This document shows, piece after piece, positions 25,061 through 32,371 of a stretch of 32,371 bases of DNA. The first letter of the stretch is position 1, and every line of letters starts with the position of its first letter. Under the pieces are notes generated by a model. It made no database searches. It had not been told where the DNA came from and worked only from the letters and a program-made list of their open reading frames with translations. The stretch spans positions 1 to 32,371 of the forward strand of contig JAAYUW010000169.1 of NCBI GenBank assembly GCA_012517545.1, in the 5' to 3' direction. Both the position numbers and the translations under genes were made by a program. This stretch comes from Exilispira sp. (GTDB lineage: Bacteria > Spirochaetota > JAAYUW01).

Positions 25061-26029
25061 ATGGAAAATTATAGATATCTTTCTGCTTCAAATTATTTCA
25101 AGATAAAATATGGCAAATCTTTTCAAAGACTTCCCATTGATGCTGGATTTTTCTGTCCAGGAAGATGCATATATTGCTCTGCTTCTGGTTCGCTTTCACC
25201 GGTGCAAGCATCTTTATTATCTAATATTATAGCAAAGGAAAATCTTTATAATTTTAGATATAATATAGGGGAAAGAAAAAATCTTATAAAACTTCAAGTA
25301 GATGAATATTTCAAGAGAAACCAGAATATTTTGAGATTCTATGAAAATGGATTAAAGAGAAAAAAGCTTTTATATATTTATTTTCAAGCTTTTACAAATA
25401 CATATGATAAAACTGAAAATCTTGCTGAAATATACGATTATGCCCTTTCACTGGCAGATTTCGATGGCATCTTCCTTGGAACCAGACCGGATTGTCTTTT
25501 GGATGACGTTGTGAATCTTCTTTTTAAATACAGTAAGAAGTACGATATATGGATTGAACTTGGTTTACAGACTATTCATGATAGGACTTTAAACTATATA
25601 AACCGGATGCATGATAAAAAAAGTTTTCAAATAGCAGTTGAAAAATTGCAAAAGAACAATATAAAGGTTATAGCTCATGTAATACTTGGATTACTTGATG
25701 AAACAGCAGAAGAAAATATTGAAACTATAAAATTTATTTCAAATCTTTCAATAAATGGAGTAAAATTTCATAATTTATATATCATGAAAAATACCGAAAT
25801 ATTAAAATATTATGAAAGAGGTATTCAAAAGGTTTTATCTTATGAAGATTACATAGATAGATTAAGCCAATGCATAAAATACTTAAAGTCAGATATTGCT
25901 ATTTTCCGACTTTTTTCAGATTTCGAACCAGGGACAATAGCCCCTGTATGGGATATCAACAAAACTCTTCTTATAAAAAAGTTTGAAAAAAATCTTGAGC
26001 AACTAAATATAAATCAAGGCATGATATGA
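25061..26029 (+). CDS. Radical SAM protein, TIGR01212/YhcC-like
   Basis: This 322-residue protein begins with YFKIKYGKSFQRLPIDAGFF, the N-terminal pattern of the YhcC/YtqA family (sYlk--fG-kv-Kl-ldaGF-CPNRdG). The iron-sulphur motif is C32-PGR-C36-IY-C39, i.e. CxxxCxxC, whereas most family members have a longer insertion between the first and second cysteine. Later landmarks are YFQAFTNTY, FLGTRPDCL, WIELGLQTIHDRTLNYINRMHD and IKVIAHVILGLLDET, all typical. Bacillus YtqA has been linked to modification of the tRNA wobble uridine side chain; the same role here is inference. Its stop overlaps the next ATG (ATGA). Confidence 0.9.
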   Translation: MENYRYLSASNYFKIKYGKSFQRLPIDAGFFCPGRCIYCSASGSLSPVQASLLSNIIAKENLYNFRYNIGERKNLIKLQVDEYFKRNQNILRFYENGLKRKKLLYIYFQAFTNTYDKTENLAEIYDYALSLADFDGIFLGTRPDCLLDDVVNLLFKYSKKYDIWIELGLQTIHDRTLNYINRMHDKKSFQIAVEKLQKNNIKVIAHVILGLLDETAEENIETIKFISNLSINGVKFHNLYIMKNTEILKYYERGIQKVLSYEDYIDRLSQCIKYLKSDIAIFRLFSDFEPGTIAPVWDINKTLLIKKFEKNLEQLNINQGMI

Positions 26030-27675
26030 AATTTAAATATTCATTTTTTATAAAAAAATATATCCTTTGTTTACTATTTCTGTTTTTTTTATCAATCATT
26101 TTTTCTTTATATGGATGTGAGAGAAAAGCAGGTATTGAACCGATACATATTGGTATTAATCAGATAAAGACTGTCAATCCTTTTACAGCTACAAGTTATG
26201 AAGAAAGAATCATATCGAATTTGCTTCATGGTTCACTATTCAGCCTTTCGCAAAATAAGATGAAATATATCCCGGAGATTGCAAGTTCCTTTTCAATAAA
26301 AAAAGATAGAGTGATGATCAGAATTAGAAAAAATATACAAGATCAAAATGGAGATTCAATAGATTCAGAATATTTATCAACGTACTTTTCATTTTTTTCA
26401 AAATTAAAAGAAGAAAATAACCTTATTGAACCTTTCGATATCTCATCATTGAACATAAGTTATGACAAAGATTACCTGATGATCAACTTTCAGGATAATG
26501 AAGAATTGAACTCAAATATTAAAAAAGTCAGTTCTCTGTTTGTATTTCCGGTTTTAAGCCCAAAAAATTTTGAAAGTATACAGAAAAACTTTGCAAACAT
26601 ATACAATTATGCTACCAAACCGGTGAATAATAATATAAATAATCTCGATTTATTTTCAACCGGGATATGGAAATTAGACTCAATTTGTGATGAAAATATT
26701 GTTCTTTCAATCAATAATGCAAGGGCTCAAAATAAAAATTTTGCCGAAAAGAAGCTGGTTTTCGATATTTTTCAAAATTCTTCAGAAATAATTACCCAGC
26801 TTGTCAATGGGAAAATAGATATCTGCTTTGGTGATTTTAAAGATCACAACTTTTTGAGGGAATTTCGAAGCATAAAAAGTTATGAAATAAATGATCCTCA
26901 GTCAGTTTATATACTTTTATTTAACTACAATAGTCCAAACACTTTTGCTAGAAGACTTAACAATGATATCAGGTTTAGACAGCTTATATATGAAATGCTA
27001 TATAAGCAATTTTCATCTTTCAAATATATTTCAAGTTCCTTTATTGTAAAAAAGGAGAAATATGTATCAGGATCTTTTAAAAATAGAATCTCAGAACTTT
27101 ATTCATATTATAAGGAAGATGAAAATAAAGATAATCCTGCTGAAATAAATGAGAATACAAAAGAAATAAGCACAATCTCGATTTATTCAATAGTAGATGA
27201 CGAATTTTCAAACTCTTTAAGTACCAGAATTTATGAAACTTTGACAGAAAATGGTTTGAATTTTGACCTTTTTATTGAATCATTAAACAGTATTATAGCG
27301 AGAATATATGCCACAAATAACTGGGATATGCTTGTTACGGCTCTTCCCATGGATTATCCTATTTTTTTTGATCCTGATTTTTTCATGTCAAATGAATATG
27401 AAAATATTTCCTGGCTTTCAACTGAAGAGATAAAAGATGAAAATATTCATAAAATTGAAAAATACATTTTAAAAAATAATATTTTATTGCTAAAAAATCC
27501 GGGTAATTTTTACAAATCAATCGATAAAATGGTTTTAAAATCTTTTTTCTATATTCCCCTCGATTGCAAAAAGCTGTATCTTTTTGCAAGAAGAGAGATA
27601 AAAAATATTAAACCACAGTTTTCAGGCAATACCTGGATGTTAGATTGCAATAACATGCTTGATATAAGAAAATGA
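26026..27675 (+). CDS. Solute-binding lipoprotein, SBP_bac_5 (peptide/nickel-binding) family
   Basis: In this 549-residue protein a basic N-terminus and hydrophobic helix (about 10-28) end in lipobox SLYG-C31, so it is a predicted lipoprotein. IHIGINQIKTVNPFTATSYEE and LLHGSLFSLSQNKMKYIPEI match the start of family-5 binding proteins (D-L-P---------v-e-LyegL---p-lA), and VMIRIRKNIQDQNGDSIDSE matches their F-LR-gv-F-DG-p--a- segment. Known members bring oligopeptides, nickel or sugars to ABC permeases. No permease or ATPase gene is adjacent. Its ATG overlaps the TGA of the radical SAM gene, so the two are translationally coupled. It ends in tail-to-tail arrangement with murD. Confidence 0.82.
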   Translation: MKFKYSFFIKKYILCLLFLFFLSIIFSLYGCERKAGIEPIHIGINQIKTVNPFTATSYEERIISNLLHGSLFSLSQNKMKYIPEIASSFSIKKDRVMIRIRKNIQDQNGDSIDSEYLSTYFSFFSKLKEENNLIEPFDISSLNISYDKDYLMINFQDNEELNSNIKKVSSLFVFPVLSPKNFESIQKNFANIYNYATKPVNNNINNLDLFSTGIWKLDSICDENIVLSINNARAQNKNFAEKKLVFDIFQNSSEIITQLVNGKIDICFGDFKDHNFLREFRSIKSYEINDPQSVYILLFNYNSPNTFARRLNNDIRFRQLIYEMLYKQFSSFKYISSSFIVKKEKYVSGSFKNRISELYSYYKEDENKDNPAEINENTKEISTISIYSIVDDEFSNSLSTRIYETLTENGLNFDLFIESLNSIIARIYATNNWDMLVTALPMDYPIFFDPDFFMSNEYENISWLSTEEIKDENIHKIEKYILKNNILLLKNPGNFYKSIDKMVLKSFFYIPLDCKKLYLFARREIKNIKPQFSGNTWMLDCNNMLDIRK

Positions 27676-27839
27676 ACAGATTGTTTTTTGTTTAATTTAA
27701 TCAAATTTGTTCAATGAGTTAAGATTTTTCCTTTCTGTTAGTCGAGATCCTTTAAATCAATAGAAATGCAATCAAGCAAAATTCAGAGTTATTAAGCAGC
27801 TTTTAACTTTATTGCAAAAAACAAAAAGATTAGTGTATT

Positions 27840-29720
27840 TTATTTTTGTGATATTAACTTTTGTACAGCATCGTTAAAAATATCACCTCTATTAAACTCA
27901 TTTATAAATAGATTGAATGATGCAAATCCAGGAGAAAGCAGGATTGCTATAGGTTTATTCAAGTCAATGTTTGTAAAGAGATTTGCATCCTGTTTTTTTA
28001 GATCATTAAAAATTTTTTCAACAAGTTGCTTTAGATCCCTAAAACCAGATTCGAAAGTTAAATAATTGAGATTTAAAAGTTCATCTTCTATAAGCTGAGA
28101 GCCGGATCCTTCAAGCAAATAGAGCCTGCACACATTTTCAACTATAGCCCGGACCATGGAGTTGGCAGGAAGCTTCTTATCAACTCCACCTGCTATCAAA
28201 ACGATGTTTCTACTTTTCGCTAAAGCCAGTATCGAAGCTGCAACAGCTTCTGGCACCGTAGCTGTAGTATCATTTATAAACTCGATGTTATTCTTTCTTC
28301 CAACTACCTGCATTCTATAAGGCAATCCAGCATACTTTTTTATTCCCTCAAATATTTTACCTATATTGAGGTCAAAAGCGATTGAGGCAGCAATAGCCAG
28401 TAACATATTTGTCTTGCCATGCTCTGCAAAGATATTTTCATTATATGGTTCTCTTAGTTGAAATACCTTTATTTTTTTTATCATATTTTTATCAACCAGG
28501 GGTTCTAAGAAATTTTCTATATCTTGAGACTCAAGATTTTCAACTATATTATTGTATTCAGCAATAGAAGCATAAAAGTTCTTCACCTTTTCACAAAAAT
28601 CATCTATTATAAACAAGAATATCCGTTCCTCTTTTTTAACAAGGAGAAGTGGGCTTTTTTCCGACAGATAAGAAATACACTGTCTTATGGTTAACTCTCT
28701 TTCGACCATCATATTCGTTTCATTTAGATTTTTATTTGCAAAATTCCTTTCATCAAGGCTTTTATCATAAGAGTTTTCACCATCCAAATTTTTATCTATC
28801 AGGTTTTTTTCATCAAGGTTGTTTTTGTTAGAGCATTTATTATTAGTGTTTTCAATATTCAAACCTTTATCGTTCAAGTTATTATCATACTGGTTATTTT
28901 TAACGGGGTAATTATTATTAATGCTATTATCATTGAAATTTTTTTCGTCGAAGTTACATACTAGAAATATAGTGGAAGGTATTTCTTTATTAAGAAAGCT
29001 GGTGAAGAGGTATTTATTTTTAATATTGATAATTGCATAGTCATCATCTTTTTGATATCTAAATATATTTTTCTTATCATCGTAGTAATCTTCCATAGAA
29101 TCATAGTAGTTCAGATGATCAGGAAAAATCGTGGTAAGAACAGCAATATGAGGGGATTTTTTATGCAATGCTAGATCAGCCAGTTGCCAGCTTGATAGCT
29201 CAAGTACAGCAGCTGATATGCTTTTTTTAAGATCAAGGTACAAAAGAGGATTTATTGCGATATTTCCTCCCATGATCACATCATCAAGTGCATTTGAAAT
29301 AATGGTAAATAAAAGAGATGTCGTAGAGGATTTACCTTTAGAACCTGTCACTGCAAGTATTGGGAAATCTGAATATTCGAAGAATAATCCAATATCTGTA
29401 TCAATTATTGCTCCATTTTTTATGGCTGTCTGAATGTATTGATTTGTAAGTTTTATCCCTGCTCCCTTTAATACTATACTTGCATTTTCAAAATCTTTAA
29501 TATCATGGTAACCAAGATGATATTCTATATTTTTAAAATCGTTGAGTTGCTCAACTGATGATAAAAGTTCTTCTTTTGTTTTGATATCGGTTATGATAAG
29601 TTTCTTAACTTTCGGTGCAATGAATTTTGCAAGCCCAAGACCCCCATTATTAAGTCCAAGTCCCATTTGAAGTATTTCTTTATCATAGAGTGGAATATCT
29701 TTTTTTAAAACTTTTATCAT
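27840..29720 (-). CDS. murD: UDP-N-acetylmuramoylalanine-D-glutamate ligase with large repeat insertion
   Basis: At 626 residues this is about 170 more than usual for MurD. Mur-ligase motifs are present: the N-terminal Rossmann loop GLGLNNGGLGLAKF, P-loop VTGSKGKSSTTSLL (about 124-137), ELSSWQL, FPDHLNYYDSMEDYYDDKKNIF (carbamylated-Lys region), and in the C-terminal domain GLPYRMQVVG, INDTTATVPEAVAAS and LIAGGVDKKLP. MurD adds D-Glu to UDP-MurNAc-Ala in the cytoplasm. The G-H-N-x-x-N segment reads AEHGKTNMLLA. Between the middle and C-terminal domains lies an insertion from about 255 to 425; residues 258-337 are sixteen units of five residues rich in N, D, K and L. GAGGATA precedes the ATG by seven bases. 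Confidence 0.93.
   Translation of the reverse strand: MIKVLKKDIPLYDKEILQMGLGLNNGGLGLAKFIAPKVKKLIITDIKTKEELLSSVEQLNDFKNIEYHLGYHDIKDFENASIVLKGAGIKLTNQYIQTAIKNGAIIDTDIGLFFEYSDFPILAVTGSKGKSSTTSLLFTIISNALDDVIMGGNIAINPLLYLDLKKSISAAVLELSSWQLADLALHKKSPHIAVLTTIFPDHLNYYDSMEDYYDDKKNIFRYQKDDDYAIINIKNKYLFTSFLNKEIPSTIFLVCNFDEKNFNDNSINNNYPVKNNQYDNNLNDKGLNIENTNNKCSNKNNLDEKNLIDKNLDGENSYDKSLDERNFANKNLNETNMMVERELTIRQCISYLSEKSPLLLVKKEERIFLFIIDDFCEKVKNFYASIAEYNNIVENLESQDIENFLEPLVDKNMIKKIKVFQLREPYNENIFAEHGKTNMLLAIAASIAFDLNIGKIFEGIKKYAGLPYRMQVVGRKNNIEFINDTTATVPEAVAASILALAKSRNIVLIAGGVDKKLPANSMVRAIVENVCRLYLLEGSGSQLIEDELLNLNYLTFESGFRDLKQLVEKIFNDLKKQDANLFTNIDLNKPIAILLSPGFASFNLFINEFNRGDIFNDAVQKLISQK
28710..28949 (-). 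repeat. In-frame 15-bp-period repeat inside murD (five-residue units)
   Basis: Residues 258-337 of MurD divide without gaps into 16 pentads such as DEKNF, YDNNL, NDKGL, DEKNL, IDKNL, YDKSL, DERNF, ANKNL. The consensus is D-D/E-K-N-L. Position 5 is usually L, F or another hydrophobic residue and position 4 is mostly N or S. Unit DNA is diverged: Leu is encoded CTG, TTG, CTT and CTA in different units. Confidence 0.85.
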
Positions 29721-29829
29721 AAAATATCCTCTTTAATATTATAATCTCAGCTGATTTGTTTTTCCATTTTACTTATTCAAAATTTTGAAATTCAATATTT
29801 TATGCTGAAATAACAGTATAGAGTATGGT

Positions 29830-29911
29830 AGTCAAAATCTAAAGTTGAGAGCCAGAGGAAACCTGATTACAAAGTTTATGAAAAAATCAATAAAGTCAAG
29901 GATTAAAAGTC
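29830..29911 (+). repeat. AGTCNAA heptamer repeat block C (decayed)
   Basis: AGTC at 29830, AATC at 29836, AGTT at 29843 and AGCC at 29850 (the last three seven apart), then AGTC at 29894 and AGTC at 29908 (two units apart), the last followed by CGG as in blocks A and B. Confidence 0.45.
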
Positions 29912-30149
29912 CGGAAAGAGATTAACACAGTCAAAATGACAGGTTAAGAGATATAAACTTTACTATATTGTTTTCAAGCATGGAAAAAACATCAAAATAC
30001 TCAATTAACCTGATTTAAAGCAAATTTATAATATCTTTTGAATAATTCAAAAAGTGTAATATAGGATATTATCAATAAAATTGAAAACCTGAAATTTTAA
30101 GTATTTTTTGTTTAGCAACCTTTTGATGTTTTTAGTTTTAAGCAGGTTT

Positions 30150-30186
30150 TTCACTGTTTTCTTTTGCGTGGTTTATTTATATAAAC
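30150..30186 (+). repeat. 37-bp direct repeat, copy 1
   Basis: Begins TTCACTGTTTTCTTTTGC and ends TATATAAAC. It matches copy 2 (30225-30261) at 33 of 37 positions, with starts 75 bases apart. The sequences between and around the copies are not related. Confidence 0.7.
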
Positions 30187-30224
30187 TATTAATTTATATG
30201 AAAGATGAGGGCAATCATAATGAC

Positions 30225-30261
30225 TTCACTGTTTTCTTTTGCATGGATTAGCTATATAAAC
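30225..30261 (+). repeat. 37-bp direct repeat, copy 2
   Basis: Same first 18 bases as copy 1 and same end; four substitutions in the middle. It lies 21 bases downstream (minus-strand sense) of the 202-residue gene's stop. Confidence 0.7.
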
Positions 30262-30281
30262 CAGTGCCAAACGTTGTATAA

Positions 30282-30890
30282 TCATATTATAATCCAGTTA
30301 TAACTTTCTAAAAAGCTTCTTTTCCATGTCATAAATGGATCATATATGGACCCGAAGCATTTTAAAGCAGAAAAATCAACAAATTTAGTTTCAGTAGAGA
30401 GATTAATCCATAGTATCTTTCCTCTCATACCGTAAATATAATCAATTTGTCCTTTTGGAAAAAGTTTTTGCCCTTTCAGCTTAAACTGAATGAGATGAAA
30501 GTTATCGAATGTTACTATAATAGACTTTGAATTTTTAAATTTCATCAAATTTTCCATTTTCTTTGTTAATATTTTGATAAGTTCAGGATCTTCCTTATCT
30601 TTTATAAGAGTTATCAAAGGCTTTTTTGCAATCATCTTTTGACCATATAAAAAAAGATATGCTGGATAATCCTCATAGTTTTTTGTAGATAAATTTTCAA
30701 AAAGATAATAAATCCTTTTCCGAGGTTCCATTTCCTTTCTAAGCAATAGAAATTTCTGCACAACTTTGAAATTTTTTGGACTTGTGCAGAAGATCTTTCG
30801 TGTGTCTTTTTCATATAACCTGGCAACTTTGTTATCACTTATAACTTTAGGAAACAAGAATCTATCCTCTATTTGAATAAATGATGGCAT
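30282..30890 (-). CDS. Hypothetical protein, 202 residues, unrecognised
   Basis: The start at ATG 30890 has GAGGT six to seven bases upstream, and the frame is long for this AT-rich DNA, so I take it as a real gene. The protein is basic and mixed alpha/beta: MPSFIQIEDRFLFPKVISDN at the N-terminus, a lysine-rich middle (TKKMENLMKFKNSKSIIVTF), then strand-like segments FHLIQFKLKGQKLFPKGQID and GKILWINLSTETKFVDFSAL. No signal peptide, membrane helix or catalytic motif is visible. No family recognised. It stands alone between two long spacers carrying repeats, with no operon partner. Confidence 0.65.
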   Translation of the reverse strand: MPSFIQIEDRFLFPKVISDNKVARLYEKDTRKIFCTSPKNFKVVQKFLLLRKEMEPRKRIYYLFENLSTKNYEDYPAYLFLYGQKMIAKKPLITLIKDKEDPELIKILTKKMENLMKFKNSKSIIVTFDNFHLIQFKLKGQKLFPKGQIDYIYGMRGKILWINLSTETKFVDFSALKCFGSIYDPFMTWKRSFLESYNWIII

Positions 30891-31276
30891 CTTTTTACCT
30901 CATAAAGTAATGCTTATTTGAAAAAATTCATTCATTATCATAAATGCTACATCAAAAATATAAATACAATATCAAAAGTATGAAAGCATAAAATATAATC
31001 GAAAGTCCATAAATAAGACTTAATACTCTATCTTTTAATATCATAATTACAATCTTTTGCAAAATTTTTAAATAAATTTATAAAAACCTGGATAAAAAAC
31101 TCCTGTACAGAGCATCTTTAGTTACACACGTATGATTTTTTGTGTCATTATTTTTTAAGCATCATTTTAACTTAAAATCAAAGCGATAGCCAGAGATCAT
31201 GCATCCAGACAGATGAAGAAATTTTGTATACCTGGAGATATGAGTATATAAGTACACATTGGATATATGTATCATA

Positions 31277-31325
31277 GGTCAAAAGTGCTAAAAATATTTT
31301 GTAAAAAAGTCTAAAATCGGAAGTC
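31277..31325 (+). repeat. AGTCNAA heptamer repeat block E
   Basis: GGTC at 31277 and AGTG at 31284 (seven apart), then AGTC at 31308, AATC at 31315 and AGTC at 31322, again at exact seven-base steps. A two-unit fragment (AATCGAA, AGTCCAT) occurs at 30997-31010. Confidence 0.6.
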
Positions 31326-31525
31326 AAAAGAATACAATCCTGGAAATGGAATACATAATATTTGAATATTTGATGATGAAAAATCAAAAATAATGATCGA
31401 GAACAATTAGGAAATAAGTAATTCAAGCAGATATTTGTGAAATTAAACATATAGAGATATTCAGAGTGTTTTTATAAAGTTACCTGGTTAAATTAAGCAA
31501 CAAAAGCAAAAAATGCAAATATCTA

Positions 31526-31556
31526 TTGACAAATAAAAGTAAAGAATTAATTTATA
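31526..31556 (+). promoter_or_regulatory. Candidate promoter of the PadR gene
   Basis: TTGACA at 31526-31531 and TTTATA at 31551-31556 with a 19-base spacer (slightly long). It is the only consensus -35 in the spacer. Confidence 0.4.
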
Positions 31557-31572
31557 AAAAGTATATTGTTAA

Positions 31573-31585
31573 ATACACTATGTAT
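31573..31585. promoter_or_regulatory. Palindrome ATACA-CTA-TGTAT, possible PadR operator
   Basis: A perfect five-base inverted repeat around CTA, between the candidate promoter and the Shine-Dalgarno GGGAGG (31586-31591). PadR proteins often repress their own genes through short inverted repeats at the promoter. The known ATGT-N8-ACAT consensus is not matched, so assignment is by position only. Confidence 0.35.
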
Positions 31586-31596
31586 GGGAGGATATT

Positions 31597-32115
31597 ATTA
31601 AAACGACAGAATTGGAATATGTGCTCCTGGGACTTGTTTCATTAAAAGATTTTTCAGGTTATGACATTAAAAAAATTTTTGACAAGTCTTACATAATCCG
31701 ATGGTCAGCTTCTCCAGGATCTATCTATCCTGCTCTTAAAAGACTTGAATCAAAAGGATTGCTTTCTAGCAAAAAAGAAACAGACGGTAAAATTCCTAAA
31801 GATATTTACTCAATGACTGAAGAAGGCAAAAAAGCAGTCAAAGATTGGGTTAAAGTTCCTTTCAAAGGGAATCAGATCAATCGTCATGGACTTGAACTAA
31901 AGGTTCTGTTTTTAGGATGTTTGAGCAAAGAAGAGAGGAAAGAATTCCTTAAAAAGCAGATTGATGAAGTAAACAAATGTATTGATAAGCTCCCAAAGTG
32001 GAAATTCGAATTTGATATAAAAAGTAAATTTAGAGATATACTCTATGAAGAAAAACTCAGAGAGTTCAAACAAAGTGTTAAATTTTTAGAAAACATTCTG
32101 GATGCTGATTTTTAG
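31597..32115 (+). CDS. PadR-family transcriptional regulator
   Basis: The winged-helix N-terminus is LEYVLLGLVSLKDFSGYDIK, with SASPGSIYPALKRLESKGLL and YSMTEEGKKAVKDWV, all diagnostic of PadR; a C-terminal Vir/AphA-type helical dimerisation domain follows (about 100-170). No ATG, GTG or TTG lies at a proper distance from the strong Shine-Dalgarno GGGAGG (31586-31591). The TTG at 31612 is 20 bases away. The in-frame ATT at 31597 is five bases away and gives (M)KTTELEYVLLGL, the length seen in homologues, so I choose ATT. It is likely an autoregulated repressor; its target is not in the window. Confidence 0.88.
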   Translation: MKTTELEYVLLGLVSLKDFSGYDIKKIFDKSYIIRWSASPGSIYPALKRLESKGLLSSKKETDGKIPKDIYSMTEEGKKAVKDWVKVPFKGNQINRHGLELKVLFLGCLSKEERKEFLKKQIDEVNKCIDKLPKWKFEFDIKSKFRDILYEEKLREFKQSVKFLENILDADF

Positions 32116-32371
32116 ATTATTATCAAATAAGATTTATTTTTCAAATTTTATAATACTCATTTAAAATGATTTGCTTTTCTTATATTATTGAGGCTGGAAG
32201 AGATGTTTCAGATGTTAACTTATCTTTTTTTTGTATGACTTCTTGCTTTCAAATATAAAAATAGGTGATAAAGTCTACCAAAAATATGAGTATCGAAAAA
32301 TAGTGTTATTTTAATATTTATTGATGTTTAATATTTCTTTTCTTCCTATATTTTTGATATGCAAGTTTGAA
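32116..32371. other. AT-rich right end of the window
   Basis: 256 bases after the PadR stop with no gene, hairpin or repeat that I can support. Confidence 0.5.

Larger units (their letters stand above)
29721..30281. other. Long AT-rich spacer between murD and the 202-residue gene
   Basis: 561 bases with no gene. It holds decayed AGTC heptamers (29830-29911) and a 37-bp direct repeat (30150-30186 and 30225-30261). Confidence 0.5.
30891..31596. other. Long AT-rich spacer before the PadR gene
   Basis: About 700 bases with no gene I can support. It contains AGTC heptamer blocks (30997-31007 and 31277-31325), a candidate promoter (31526-31556) and a palindrome (31573-31585) at its right end. Confidence 0.5.

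Noticed and set aside
28649-28831. 60-codon plus-strand frame with a five-residue period
   Set aside because: The periodicity is the shadow of the murD repeat on the other strand.
31178-31450. 90-codon minus-strand frame
   Set aside because: Composition is that of translated AT-rich spacer (F, I, L, Y, C), it covers the heptamer repeats and has no ribosome-binding site.
1-32371. tRNA/rRNA genes, CRISPR array, prophage, defence or toxin-antitoxin system
   Set aside because: Looked for on both strands; no cloverleaf-type ends, no regularly spaced identical repeats with unique spacers, and no phage or defence proteins among the genes. The heptamer repeats are contiguous and without spacers.

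Overview
The window is about 32.4 kb from a very AT-rich bacterial chromosome with well-spaced housekeeping genes. The rpsP-khpA-rimM-trmD-rplS order, followed by a FliK-like and a FlhB-C-like gene, is the arrangement known from Bacillus-type Firmicutes. It is accompanied by mfd, an HD-GYP protein, a chemotaxis-type signal protein, a bactofilin, a DUF2225 protein and an unusual glycosyltransferase. This suggests a probably motile, deep-branching low-GC bacterium. I cannot name the phylum with confidence. No rRNA, tRNA, CRISPR array, prophage or integron is visible.

Layout. (1) 1-1735: the 3' end of a MinD-type P-loop ATPase, a 35-residue membrane peptide and a COG0731-type radical SAM protein, in DNA clearly richer in G+C than the rest (for example 31 of 60 bases at 181-240). 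(2) 1736-2932: AT-rich gene-poor DNA with an eroded IS3-family transposase tail and its terminal sequence. (3) 2933-12382, plus strand: the ribosomal and tRNA-modification cluster, the two flagellar-export-like genes, an HD-GYP protein and mfd. (4) 12404-12796, minus: a single-domain response regulator, convergent with mfd. (5) 13220-15650, plus: a glycogen-synthase-like glycosyltransferase and a metallo-beta-lactamase-fold hydrolase. (6) 23481 down to 15673, minus: glnA, an MFS transporter, acpS, DUF2225, truA, a bactofilin, a two-TM/RCK potassium channel and a free-standing cyclic-nucleotide-binding protein. (7) 23841-27675, plus: an MCP-like protein, a TIGR01212/YhcC-like radical SAM protein and a solute-binding lipoprotein. 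(8) 29720 down to 27840, minus: murD with a large pentad-repeat insertion. (9) The right end: long AT-rich spacers, an unrecognised 202-residue protein and a PadR regulator.

Functional themes are translation and tRNA modification (rpsP, rplS, rimM, trmD, truA, the YhcC-like protein), cell envelope (murD, bactofilin, acpS), nitrogen assimilation (glnA), signalling (HD-GYP, receiver, CNB, MCP) and transcription-coupled repair (mfd).

Most worth a second look are: the roughly 80-residue five-residue-period insertion in MurD; a family of 7-bp-period AGTCNAA repeats in several spacers; TrmD lacking the usual catalytic Asp; GlnA with His at the adenylylation Tyr position; the composition break plus IS fossil at the left; a perfect 10-bp hairpin in the rpsP leader; and a PadR gene whose best start is AUU. 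I found no clear multi-gene system that I could call new.
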